A stretch of 64,000 bases of DNA from Planctomycetota bacterium. GTDB taxonomy: Bacteria; Planctomycetota; Planctomycetia; Pirellulales; Pirellulaceae. Of this stretch, positions 17,241-26,038 are shown piece by piece (position 1 is the stretch's first letter; each line of letters opens with the position of its first letter). Under the pieces are notes generated by a model. That model saw only the letters and a program-made list of their open reading frames with translations, had not been told where the DNA came from and ran no database searches. Where the stretch lies: the NCBI GenBank assembly GCA_014238905.1, contig JABAAE010000015.1, positions 124,001-188,000 of the forward strand. The letters are read 5' to 3'. The translations under genes and the position numbers were made by a program.

Positions 17241-18176
17241 ATGCCTAAACACCAAAAGCCATCTTTGCCACACGGTCAAGATCCTCCCCCAGATCTCGCG
17301 TCGTCCTCAAAAAAATCAGCCGATTCAACTCCTTACCAATCTGGTTCAAAAAAAGGGGCTGATTCATCGAGGCGCAATTTCTTAAAAAAGGCTTCGTCGT
17401 CTCTGGTAGTTCTTGGAGCGGCATCCCAATTCGCCGATTCAGCTGCTCCCGCTCAGGATGAAAATCCACTTTTCCAACCTGAATCACGTTGGAAAGATCG
17501 CATCACTCCACCCGACGATGGAAAAAAGCTGGGTTGGTTCATCGATACACGCAGGTGTTTTGGCTGCCATGGTTGCGAGGTATCTTGTAAAGCGGAAAAC
17601 GATGTTCCATTGGGCAATTACATTCGACAGACCATCTACAAAGACGTCGGTGAATACCCCAAAGTGGCACGAATGTTTCTTCCAATGGCATGCCAGCATT
17701 GCGAAGATGCTCCTTGCATCAAAGCCTGTCCGTGCGGTGCATTACACAAAGAAATCGGTGGCAGCGTCGTCATTGACTATGACACTTGTTGTGGTCATGC
17801 CACCTGCGTTGAGGTTTGTCCCTATGGAGCAATCTATATCGACCCTGTGGCTAATCAGGCTATCAAATGTCACAACTGCTACCACCGCGTTGAAGATGAC
17901 ATGGAGCCAGCTTGTGCCAATACTTGTCCGGCAGATGCAATCTATTTTGGCGATCTGAACGACGAACAATCCAAGGTTTCGCGTGCAATCCATGAAGCCG
18001 AATCAAACGGCGTAGAAACATCGCAACTGCGGGCCGAAAAAGGAACAAAACCTCGCATGTGGTTTGCCGGACCGGCGCCCAATGAAATCGAAGAACGAGT
18101 CCCTCGTGAAGGAGAATCGTATGGCCCGGAAGCTTACAACATCTACAACTGGAAGGAGGATCAAAATGGAAAGTAG
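17241..18176 (+). CDS. Tat-exported four-cluster Fe-S subunit of a molybdopterin oxidoreductase (NrfC/PsrB/DmsB-like)
   Basis: The 311-residue product has a twin-arginine signal (SRRNFLKK, Arg44-Arg45, then a hydrophobic stretch and an Ala-rich cleavage zone). The mature part has the four ferredoxin-like cysteine groups of the DmsB/PsrB/NrfC family: Cys106/109/112/116, Cys151/154/159/163, the third group, and Cys210/213/225/229. The third group reads Cys183-Cys184-Gly-His186-x2-Cys189-x3-Cys193, so the usual second cysteine (CxGC) is a histidine. That cluster may be [3Fe-4S] or His-ligated. It would shuttle electrons between the catalytic subunit and a partner outside the cytoplasm. It overlaps the next gene by 11 bases. 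Having its own Tat signal is unusual, since such subunits normally ride with the catalytic partner. Confidence 0.93.
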   Translation: MPKHQKPSLPHGQDPPPDLASSSKKSADSTPYQSGSKKGADSSRRNFLKKASSSLVVLGAASQFADSAAPAQDENPLFQPESRWKDRITPPDDGKKLGWFIDTRRCFGCHGCEVSCKAENDVPLGNYIRQTIYKDVGEYPKVARMFLPMACQHCEDAPCIKACPCGALHKEIGGSVVIDYDTCCGHATCVEVCPYGAIYIDPVANQAIKCHNCYHRVEDDMEPACANTCPADAIYFGDLNDEQSKVSRAIHEAESNGVETSQLRAEKGTKPRMWFAGPAPNEIEERVPREGESYGPEAYNIYNWKEDQNGK

Positions 18177-21087
18177 CAACCGCACTGATCAAGAAAATGA
18201 CATCTCCGATAGTGGCCCTTGTGCACCTTCCAAAGAAGATCACTCCTCAGATGCCTATTCCCGGAGAAACTGGTTGCAATTGGGGGCACTCGCGCTAGGT
18301 GCTTTTGGATTATCAGGCTGCAGTTCCAAAAATAAAAATGGACAGTCCAGCAAGGCCGAGCAAAGCACCACGCCGAAAAAGCAGGATGATGGTTCCCCAA
18401 ACACAGTCGAGGACGATCTTGGGTTTGGTGTCGACCTCGAGAAATGGCAAAAGGGCAGGGGACTCCCCTACGAAACAGGCGACCAAAAAATGCCGGGAGT
18501 TTGCCAATTGCCTGGCCCGGGCGCCAAACGGAATTGGCCCCCCAAAAACAAATACAAAGACGCAAAAAAAATCCCAGGAATGTGCCAGTTGTGCAGTACG
18601 ATCTGCGGCATTATCGGGTATGTCAAAGAGGGACGACTGTTAAAAATAGAAGGAAACCCAAACGACCCCAACAGTCGCGGCAAACTCTGTGCGAGGGGAC
18701 ATGCCTCTCTAAATCACCTCTACCATCCTGAACGTCTGCTATTCCCACTGAAACGAGTTGGCAGCCGAGGCGAAGGCAAATGGAAACGGATCTCATGGGA
18801 TGAGGCGCTGACAGAAATTGCCGAAAAATTGAAAACAATTCGAGATGCCGGCGAGCATCAAGAGTTTGCGTTCCACCAGGGCAGGCAACGGAGCAAAGAT
18901 GCGATCAAACGCTTTCTGGATGCCTTTGGCACCAAGACACAGTTAAGCCATCGCTCGCTTTGTTCGGGTAACAGAAGAGCCGCAAACCTCACCTATTTGT
19001 GGGAAAGCGACTGGGATCTGAACGATGTTGAAAACAGCAAGTACATTCTGAATTTCGGGTCAAATGCTTTTGAAGCTCATCAGGGACATGTTCCCTTTGC
19101 CAATCGCATTCAGAACGGGAGATTTAAAAACGGCGCTAAAATGGTGACCTTTGACGTTCGCCTTTCCAATACAGCCGGAAATAGTGATGAGTGGTTTTCC
19201 CCTTTCCCTGGCACCGATGGTGCGATTGCCTTGGCAATGTGTCACTGGATTTTGGAACAACAAAAACAGGATAACGATTTCATCAACACCTGGACTAACG
19301 TTTCCGTTGATCAACTCAAAAATCATCTGAAAGAAAACACGCCGGAATGGGCCGAAAAAGTCAGTGGCATACCATCGGCCGACATCAAGCGAATCGCGAT
19401 TGAATTCGCAAATGCAGCACCGGCCGCCACGACAATGTGCAACCGGGGATCATCTGCTCACCTGAACGGATTTTACAACGATCGAGCGATTAATCTGTTG
19501 AACGCGGTGGTGGGCAGTGTTGGGAAGAAGGGAGGCTGGTGCTGGAGCCCGTGGGGAGGACTGGATCCGATAGTGAAAACACCGGAAATGCCAGCCAGTG
19601 CAAAAACATGGAGCGTCCTTGAAGACCCGCCTGAGTATCCTCTGGCAAACGTTTGGCGACGGATGCGAGTCGGTGAGATCATTTATTTATACCTATTGCA
19701 AGGGCGGGCGAAGCTACAAGCCTATATGACCTACAACTTGGACTCTCCGCTTACGTGGCCGGAGGAGAGCCTAACCAAGGAGGTTCTGACAAACGAAGAA
19801 TTGATCAAATTCCACGTCTGTATCAACTGTTTCTATAATGAGACGGCCCACTATGCCGATATCGTTCTACCTTGGACCACGTTCATGGAACGATGGGACC
19901 TCGACGCGAGGGCATCGTACAACCTTCGTCCATATGTCGGAATTCGCACGCCTATGGTCGAGCCTCTCGGCGAAGCTCGGGACATCAGGGATTTTTTTCC
20001 GGAACTTGCCAGAAAAATTGGGGGGGGCATGGAAGAAGCCTACCAATACGGCAGCACCGAAGACTACATGCAACATTGGGCTCAAAAGGTTCCGGAGAAT
20101 CCGGAAACTGGGAAATCTGGCCTGGACCGTTTGCTGGACGAGGGAGCCTGGGAAAATCAGGCCACAGCTCCTTTTTACGAACCCTATAATACCGAACTTA
20201 CAGCCGAAGACCTGGCTGGATCTGAAACCGATGACTCCGGCCTGATTACAAAAGATGGAATTGGTATTGGAATCCAGATTGGTGAAAAAACCGTCCGTGG
20301 TTTCAAGACACCAAGTCGTAAATTCGAAATTCACAGTCTTTTCGTCAACCAGGTTTCCAAGAACCAAGATTGTTCAAAGTTGATTGCAAACAGTGGCGTC
20401 ACAAAAACAAAAAACCGTCCCAAAGAACATCAAGGGCACGATGTCGATGTCGATTCAATGCCAATTTGGCTGCAAATCGATGAACATGAAAAGATAGCCG
20501 ATAATGAACTGATCATGACCAGCTTCAAGTGGAATGTTCATAATCATGGACGAACCATGAATCTCAAATGGCTCGCGGAAATCGTCCATAGCAATCCCGC
20601 CTGGCTAAACCCCTTAACAGCAGAACGATTTGGCCTCTCCGATGGGGATTGGATCGAACTCACTTCCTACCATTCAGAAATGCTTGAGAAAGCTTCTCCC
20701 AACCTTACACATGGAGTGCGTGACGAATCGGGACGATTGGTGGTCAACACCATGCGAGTTCCCATCGTTACCATGCATGGCATTCATCCCAAGGCAATTG
20801 CGATGAGCAATTCCTGCGGGCATTGGCAATACACCAGTGTGGCCAAGGCTGAAAAATTCCCCCAGCAAAAAGGGCACCTTGTCGGCAGCGATGGCGAATC
20901 CTACCGTGACGCAGATTGGGAACGCAACATGTGGTGGGAAGACCGTTCGCAGGGCGATCCCGCCAAATGGCAACAAAACACCGGCAACGGCTGGAATCAA
21001 AACCGGCTGATGCCGATCTCCCCTGATCCGGTGACCGGCCAACAGGCTTTTCATTCAACGGTCGTCAAGATTCAGAAAGTCAGTTAA
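18166..21087 (+). CDS. Tat-lipoprotein molybdopterin (Mo/W) oxidoreductase, catalytic subunit, DMSO-reductase superfamily
   Basis: The ATG at 18166 is preceded by AAGGAGGA, giving 973 residues; upstream starts are rejected. The N-terminus is a Tat lipoprotein signal: SRRNWLQ (Arg33-Arg34), a hydrophobic run and a lipobox LSGC (Cys52), so the enzyme should be membrane-anchored by lipid. The N-terminal [4Fe-4S] motif is Cys140, Cys143, Cys147, Cys175. The residue in the metal-ligand position appears to be Cys266 (RSLCSGNRR), as in the polysulfide/thiosulfate/tetrathionate/Nap-like members, not Ser (DMSO reductase) or Asp (NarG). The C-terminal pterin-binding domain (about 800-970) is present. 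The substrate cannot be read from sequence. No NrfD-type anchor is encoded nearby. It is about 150-200 residues longer than PsrA/PhsA, partly because of a charged, low-complexity segment after the lipobox. Confidence 0.93.
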   Translation: MESSNRTDQENDISDSGPCAPSKEDHSSDAYSRRNWLQLGALALGAFGLSGCSSKNKNGQSSKAEQSTTPKKQDDGSPNTVEDDLGFGVDLEKWQKGRGLPYETGDQKMPGVCQLPGPGAKRNWPPKNKYKDAKKIPGMCQLCSTICGIIGYVKEGRLLKIEGNPNDPNSRGKLCARGHASLNHLYHPERLLFPLKRVGSRGEGKWKRISWDEALTEIAEKLKTIRDAGEHQEFAFHQGRQRSKDAIKRFLDAFGTKTQLSHRSLCSGNRRAANLTYLWESDWDLNDVENSKYILNFGSNAFEAHQGHVPFANRIQNGRFKNGAKMVTFDVRLSNTAGNSDEWFSPFPGTDGAIALAMCHWILEQQKQDNDFINTWTNVSVDQLKNHLKENTPEWAEKVSGIPSADIKRIAIEFANAAPAATTMCNRGSSAHLNGFYNDRAINLLNAVVGSVGKKGGWCWSPWGGLDPIVKTPEMPASAKTWSVLEDPPEYPLANVWRRMRVGEIIYLYLLQGRAKLQAYMTYNLDSPLTWPEESLTKEVLTNEELIKFHVCINCFYNETAHYADIVLPWTTFMERWDLDARASYNLRPYVGIRTPMVEPLGEARDIRDFFPELARKIGGGMEEAYQYGSTEDYMQHWAQKVPENPETGKSGLDRLLDEGAWENQATAPFYEPYNTELTAEDLAGSETDDSGLITKDGIGIGIQIGEKTVRGFKTPSRKFEIHSLFVNQVSKNQDCSKLIANSGVTKTKNRPKEHQGHDVDVDSMPIWLQIDEHEKIADNELIMTSFKWNVHNHGRTMNLKWLAEIVHSNPAWLNPLTAERFGLSDGDWIELTSYHSEMLEKASPNLTHGVRDESGRLVVNTMRVPIVTMHGIHPKAIAMSNSCGHWQYTSVAKAEKFPQQKGHLVGSDGESYRDADWERNMWWEDRSQGDPAKWQQNTGNGWNQNRLMPISPDPVTGQQAFHSTVVKIQKVS

Positions 21088-21095
21088 GAATCAAG

Positions 21096-21704
21096 TTGGA
21101 CGATACATCTCCACAGTTCGGCCACCAACAAGAGAACCTGCTTTCAAGAGCGGGGATTTACGAACTGCTTGCGCGACTGATTCTGAAGGAACTGGATGAA
21201 GAAACCCTTGTGCTTTTCGAATCGCCCCGCTGGAAAAGACTTTTCAATCTTTGCGATATCCATCCCCCAGAGCCAACCGAGGCGTTGGTAGAAAGTCTGG
21301 CGATTGACTACTGCCGAGTTTTCATCGGCCCCAATCAACATTGCCCACCGTACCAGTCGGTCTGGAACAGCGGTCAGCTTGCCAGTGAGTTAATGGATTC
21401 AATGAGTCAATTCCAGGATTTCATCAAACCACGTAGTGAATCCTCGATTAAGGATCATTTTGGCATTCAGCTGGAGATGATGGCTTTTATCCTTGTCTTT
21501 CAAAACCAAAATCCGCAAGAACGTGGCAGCAACCTGGCAAAGCACTTTTTCAATTCCCATGTTCAATGGGGTCAGCGACTCATGGCAGCCGCCACCAAGC
21601 GATCTGACTGCGAATTTTACCAAAAAACATTTAACATGGCTGCCAAGTGGATTGCCCACGAAACCCAGCATTTCAATTCACCAGAACAAGCCCCCAAGAA
21701 GTAA
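21096..21704 (+). CDS. TorD/DmsD-family molybdoenzyme chaperone
   Basis: The 202-residue product is all-helical in character, with the family core YCRVFIGPNQHCPPYQSVW (about 75-93), equivalent to the Y..LF.GP...P.y.S. motif of TorD/DmsD proteins. These cytoplasmic chaperones bind the Tat signal of the catalytic subunit and hold it until cofactor insertion is finished. It starts with TTG at 21096, eight bases after the oxidoreductase stop, and no better start exists without losing the conserved N-terminus. Its presence argues that the neighbouring oxidoreductase really receives a molybdopterin or tungstopterin cofactor before export. Confidence 0.88.
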   Translation: MDDTSPQFGHQQENLLSRAGIYELLARLILKELDEETLVLFESPRWKRLFNLCDIHPPEPTEALVESLAIDYCRVFIGPNQHCPPYQSVWNSGQLASELMDSMSQFQDFIKPRSESSIKDHFGIQLEMMAFILVFQNQNPQERGSNLAKHFFNSHVQWGQRLMAAATKRSDCEFYQKTFNMAAKWIAHETQHFNSPEQAPKK

Positions 21705-21713
21705 GGATTTTTG

Positions 21714-22721
21714 ATGAACTGCAACATTTCATCACTTGTCATGATGTTTGGTTTCATCTTGTCCCCGTCTATCCCCGCACAGGATCAGGAGCCGGGTGTC
21801 CCGGTAAAGATCCGGCATTTTCAATTTGATTATGGAGCGACGATTGTCGGAGTACCCGAAGGAGCCAAATTGCGGGTATGGGTCCCTGTTGCTTCAGATA
21901 GCCCTTTTCAGACTGTTCGCCTAACGGAACTAACCCTGCCAGCACAAGGGGAATTCAATCGGGATCAAACATTCAACAACAAGATCCTGTACTTTGAAGA
22001 CACCAAGAAAGGAACAGGAAATATCGGTTTTAAATTGACCTATTCGGTTCAAAGAACAGAGGCCAAAGCCACCGGAATCGATGATAAATCGGACGAAAAA
22101 GATCTCGAAGTCTTTCTGCAGCCAAATCGTTTGGTCCCATTACAAGGACGCCCCTTGGAATTGTTCAGCGATTATAAAAAAGAACGATTACGAGATAATT
22201 CATCATTAACCGATGATCCTGAGCGTGTATTCTACGATTTTGTACAACATCATTTGGCCTATGACAAAACCAAACCTGGCTACGGAAATGGGGACGTCAA
22301 TTGGGCATGCGACAGCAAAACAGGAAATTGCACGGACTTTCACAGCTTGTTCATATCGATTGCGAGGGCGAACCGATACCCCGCCAAATTCCAAATCGGG
22401 TTCCCGCTGCCGACCGAACGTGGCGTTGGGAAAATTGGCGGCTACCATTGCTGGGCTCAAATATATACGGCCAAAAATGGCTGGTTCCCGGTAGACATCT
22501 CCGAAGCTGATAAATCACCCGAAAAACAAAACTATTTCTACGGTAGGCTTAACGAAAACCGAGTCAATTTTTCGACTGGGCGTGACATTAATCTGGAACC
22601 AAGACAGAAAGCGGATCCCTTAAATTATTTCATCTATCCCCATGTCGAGATTGATGGAAAAGTCTATCCCAAAGAGAAAATTCGCCTTCTGTTTGGTTAC
22701 CGGGATCTGGAGTCCAAGTAG
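21714..22721 (+). CDS. Secreted transglutaminase-like (cysteine protease fold) protein
   Basis: The product is 335 residues from the ATG at 21714, with AAGGA eight bases upstream. An N-terminal signal peptide ends near IPAQ (residue 23). The C-terminal half is a transglutaminase-like core with a visible triad: Cys in GNCTDFHSLF, His in GGYHCWAQ, and Asp in FPVDISEA. The N-terminal half (about 30-170) is probably a beta-sandwich. Such periplasmic proteins process or cross-link peptides. It is the last gene of the rightward oxidoreductase operon, only 9 bases after the chaperone, so it is likely co-expressed, but its connection with the enzyme is unclear. It converges with the MoxR-type gene at a distance of 23 bases. 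Confidence 0.87.
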   Translation: MNCNISSLVMMFGFILSPSIPAQDQEPGVPVKIRHFQFDYGATIVGVPEGAKLRVWVPVASDSPFQTVRLTELTLPAQGEFNRDQTFNNKILYFEDTKKGTGNIGFKLTYSVQRTEAKATGIDDKSDEKDLEVFLQPNRLVPLQGRPLELFSDYKKERLRDNSSLTDDPERVFYDFVQHHLAYDKTKPGYGNGDVNWACDSKTGNCTDFHSLFISIARANRYPAKFQIGFPLPTERGVGKIGGYHCWAQIYTAKNGWFPVDISEADKSPEKQNYFYGRLNENRVNFSTGRDINLEPRQKADPLNYFIYPHVEIDGKVYPKEKIRLLFGYRDLESK

Positions 22722-22744
22722 CGAACATTGGGAACCAGTCTCCA

Positions 22745-23719
22745 TCATTGCTCATCATCTTCAGGATCATAATCCGGGTTGAGAGGATCGTCAGAGCTGA
22801 AAAACAAATCCCCCAGCCCCAAGGATAAATTCTCGCCGCCCAAGCTACGTCGTTTCCGTTCAGCCAAGGCCTGCAAATCATCAGCCTCTTCACCCAGACA
22901 GGCGATCAGTGCTTCCTTCCAAGTAGAGTCTTTACTGACAGGATGATCCGAGTCCTGTGCCAATCGCTTTAATGCGAATCGCAACAAATTGATCCCATCG
23001 CGTGGTGAGAAATCAAGGCTCAACTCATGAGCCTGCTGAAGAAAATCCACCGTCATCGAGAGCATTTCTGCTTCGGCAAAAGGCAAATGATATTGGAGAA
23101 TCGCCATTTCCTCGTCCCGATCCGGAAATCCCAGGGTCAACGTAGGCTGAAGCCGACTCAATATATAATCAGGTATTTCAAATGTGGAATCATCCTGGTT
23201 CATCGTCACCACGCAACGAAAATCAGCGTGGGCCCGTACGGTAATTCCAGCGACGATGGATTCAACATACCGTCGATGGTCCAAAAGGGGTGCCAAACTA
23301 GCCCACGACTTTTCGTTCATTCGATTTCCCTCGTCCAAAATGCAAATCCCACCCTTTATCATGGCGGAGACCAATGGGGAGGCGTGGTAAGCGATCTTTC
23401 CGCTTTCTGCAAGAACGGGTGTCACCAGTAGATCTTCTGGTCTGGTATCAGCGGTGCATTGATAAATGTAAAGCGGTTGTCCCCGTTCTCTTGTCGCGGC
23501 CATCGCCAGTGCCGTCTTACCAATGCCTGGCGCTCCGACCAACCGAGGAGTCAAAGGCAAATCGCTTTCATCAACCACCATCCAACAGGCGAGGATCTGT
23601 TTTAATATTTCTCGTTGGCCAATCCAATCGGAAGAAAAATCGTGCGAATCGCTCAAATCGAGGTTAACACCATTGATCTCTATGAATTCCGGCATGAAAG
23701 GCTTCCCGTCGTTTGACAT
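22745..23719 (-). CDS. MoxR-type AAA+ ATPase (AAA_5 family)
   Basis: The 324-residue product carries Walker A GAPGIGKTALA (about 63-73), Walker B GICILDEGNRM and a sensor region VVTMNQDDSTFEIP, a pattern typical of MoxR/CbbQ-like chaperone ATPases acting on metal- or VWA-containing targets. The C-terminal tail is rich in Asp/Pro and probably disordered. No VWA-domain partner is visible beside it. It converges with the transglutaminase-like gene, so it is probably not part of that operon. The start at 23719 has no obvious ribosome-binding site. An internal ATG at residue 9 is possible. Confidence 0.85.
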   Translation of the reverse strand: MSNDGKPFMPEFIEINGVNLDLSDSHDFSSDWIGQREILKQILACWMVVDESDLPLTPRLVGAPGIGKTALAMAATRERGQPLYIYQCTADTRPEDLLVTPVLAESGKIAYHASPLVSAMIKGGICILDEGNRMNEKSWASLAPLLDHRRYVESIVAGITVRAHADFRCVVTMNQDDSTFEIPDYILSRLQPTLTLGFPDRDEEMAILQYHLPFAEAEMLSMTVDFLQQAHELSLDFSPRDGINLLRFALKRLAQDSDHPVSKDSTWKEALIACLGEEADDLQALAERKRRSLGGENLSLGLGDLFFSSDDPLNPDYDPEDDEQ

Positions 23720-23963
23720 TCAAAACGATTGTAACTACCGACAATCGCCTTCATTATCCTATCGAAGGCGTTAGAGCAAACAAGTCCACAAGCACGACAA
23801 GATGTGTTTCGGCAGTTTGATGAAAGCAAGACCATTCCGATAGCAATGATCGTTATTCCAAGAATGCCCATCGGACATCAACCGGACTGCTACTCCGAAC
23901 CACCCATTCTGACTTAAACTGTGTAGGCTGGAATATTTTTCAAAAACAACTTGGACCACTACC

Positions 23964-24764
23964 ATGTTCATTTCACTCGCCAACCATGCAGCTTTGATTA
24001 CTGGATCAACTCAAGGGATCGGATTCACCATCGCCAAGGCAATCACAAACGCTGGCGGTGATGTTTGCTTACACGGATTAAAAAACGATGCTGTGGCGGC
24101 AACCGCGGTGGAGACTCTTCAACAAACTTCAGCGGATTCCAACATCGATTTGATCAGCGGTGATCTTTCTGCCACCCCAGAGAGCATCGAACAAGTATTT
24201 CAAAAAGCAATTGATGCTAACCCGGACATCGATCTTCTGGTAAACAACGCCGGAACTTTCATTGACAAGCCCTTTCTAGACATGGACTTTGAAACGTTTG
24301 ATCAAACGCTAAAGCTGAACGTCTATGCCTATTACTTTCTTGCACAGAAGTTTGCCCAATACTGGATCGACCGGGGGACGAAGGGCCGAATCCTGTTAAT
24401 CGGTTCAATCAATGGCCGTTTGGCTGAACCAGATCACTCCGCCTATGACACGTCCAAAGGGGCTGTTGAGATGATGGTCAAGACCCTGTGCGTCGCCTTA
24501 TCGCCGCATAAGATCCGTGTTAATGGAATCGCTCCCGGCCTGTTCGTCACCCCACTCACATCAAGTGCGCTGAATGATAGAAAAGTGCTGGATTGGATGA
24601 AACTTCACACCCCAAACGGTGAGGTCCCCGGACCGGAGGTTTGCGGTGAAGCTGCAGTTTATCTACTGAGTGACTCCGCCTGCCATATCCAAGGTCATAT
24701 GATGATGATAGATGGCGGAATGAGCGTCTGGCAGCAGCCAGACCTACCTGATAATCTTTCGTAA
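23964..24764 (+). CDS. Short-chain dehydrogenase/reductase (SDR, classical FabG-like)
   Basis: The 266-residue product has the cofactor motif TGSTQGIG (about 14-21), the NNAG motif (about 92-95), and the catalytic Ser plus YDTSK (Tyr-x3-Lys) pair. The PG motif and C-terminal IDGG also match classical SDRs. The substrate cannot be assigned; many planctomycete paralogs are annotated as 3-oxoacyl-ACP reductases or sugar dehydrogenases. It is followed after 80 bases by asparaginase on the same strand, so the two may share a transcript. Confidence 0.9.
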   Translation: MFISLANHAALITGSTQGIGFTIAKAITNAGGDVCLHGLKNDAVAATAVETLQQTSADSNIDLISGDLSATPESIEQVFQKAIDANPDIDLLVNNAGTFIDKPFLDMDFETFDQTLKLNVYAYYFLAQKFAQYWIDRGTKGRILLIGSINGRLAEPDHSAYDTSKGAVEMMVKTLCVALSPHKIRVNGIAPGLFVTPLTSSALNDRKVLDWMKLHTPNGEVPGPEVCGEAAVYLLSDSACHIQGHMMMIDGGMSVWQQPDLPDNLS

Positions 24765-24846
24765 TCCATGATTTCCGATCAGGACATGGTCAACTGAATA
24801 CCTATCCAACAACCAACATTCATATCGAAAACAGATCGACCGAAAC

Positions 24847-25866
24847 GTGAAAAAACGCATTTTTATTTGTAACACCGGCGGGACAATTGGAATGAAGAGG
24901 TCTCTCGACGGATATCAACCCCGCCGTGGTTACCTGGCTGAATTGCTACAGTCCGTTCCTGAGCTCAATCATCCGGAAATGCCGGATTATGAACTCCATG
25001 AATTTGAACCTCTGCTAGATTCCGCCAACATGCGCCCGGAAAACTGGTTGGAAATCGCGAAAACAATTCATGACCATCATCAACTGTTCGATGGGTTTGT
25101 CGTGATCCATGGTACAGATACCATGGCGTATACAGCTTCGGCGTTACCGTTTCTTTTAAAGGGACTTAACAAGCCGGTTATTCTGACCGGGTCCCAGATT
25201 CCCTTGTGTGAAATCCGCAATGATGCTCGTGAAAACCTGATCACATCACTGAAGATCGCCGCGGATCACCCGATTCCAGAAACAGCCATTTGCTTTGGTG
25301 GCTTCCTATTGCGAGGCTGTCGCGCAAGAAAAGTAACGGCCAATGGGTTTAATGCATTCCAATCTCCCAACTACCCACCGCTGGGCCGCATCGGAACAAG
25401 TATCGATGTTCGTTCCGAGATGGTGCTGGAGCCCATTGATAAGCCGTTTAAACTTGCTATCGAAAAAGATAAAAATCCCCAAGTCGCCGCATTTCGATTA
25501 TTCCCGGGGATCGATCACGATATTCTTGTCAATCTGTTCCAACCTCCACTGAAGGGTATCGTGATAGAGGCCTTTGGAGTTGGGAATGCTCCCAGTAATG
25601 ACAAACTGTTCCTGCAGGTCATCCGGGAAGCGACAAATCGAGGTGTCATCGTTGTCGTTTGTACTCAATGCACGCAAGGTCGCGTCGACCTAACGGGCTA
25701 TTCCGCTGGCCAGGCCCTGCAGAAAGCGGGCGCCATCAGCGGTGCAGACATGACCGTGGAAGCGGCATTGGCCAAACTTTACTTTCTCCTTAATCAGAAT
25801 TTGTCAGCCGATCAGGTCCGGCAACAACTGCAACAAAATCTTGTCGGCGAAATCACAGTCAAATAG
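24847..25866 (+). CDS. ansA: Type I (cytoplasmic) L-asparaginase
   Basis: The 339-residue product begins with the asparaginase signature IFICNTGGTIGM, where the first catalytic Thr lies in NTGGTIG, and has the second block HGTDTMAYTASALPFLL (about 91-107) with the second Thr, Asp and the region leading to the catalytic Lys. There is no signal peptide, which fits the cytoplasmic low-affinity AnsA class. It hydrolyses L-asparagine to aspartate and ammonia. The start codon is GTG at 24847. It lies 80 bases after the SDR gene and converges with purB about 170 bases further on. Confidence 0.93.
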   Translation: MKKRIFICNTGGTIGMKRSLDGYQPRRGYLAELLQSVPELNHPEMPDYELHEFEPLLDSANMRPENWLEIAKTIHDHHQLFDGFVVIHGTDTMAYTASALPFLLKGLNKPVILTGSQIPLCEIRNDARENLITSLKIAADHPIPETAICFGGFLLRGCRARKVTANGFNAFQSPNYPPLGRIGTSIDVRSEMVLEPIDKPFKLAIEKDKNPQVAAFRLFPGIDHDILVNLFQPPLKGIVIEAFGVGNAPSNDKLFLQVIREATNRGVIVVVCTQCTQGRVDLTGYSAGQALQKAGAISGADMTVEAALAKLYFLLNQNLSADQVRQQLQQNLVGEITVK

Positions 25867-26038
25867 CCAGCTGGCCGATTCGTCAAAACAAAGGAAAAAC
25901 CCCTGATCACCCGGATGCGTTGCTCTATTGAAAGTCGGCGGTTTCACTTCTTCAATTGGTTTTCGGCAATCGATAAATAAGAATCTAAATCAAGTGCAAC
26001 CGTCTTGTCGATCAACTTGGCACCCTGCCCATCGAGGT

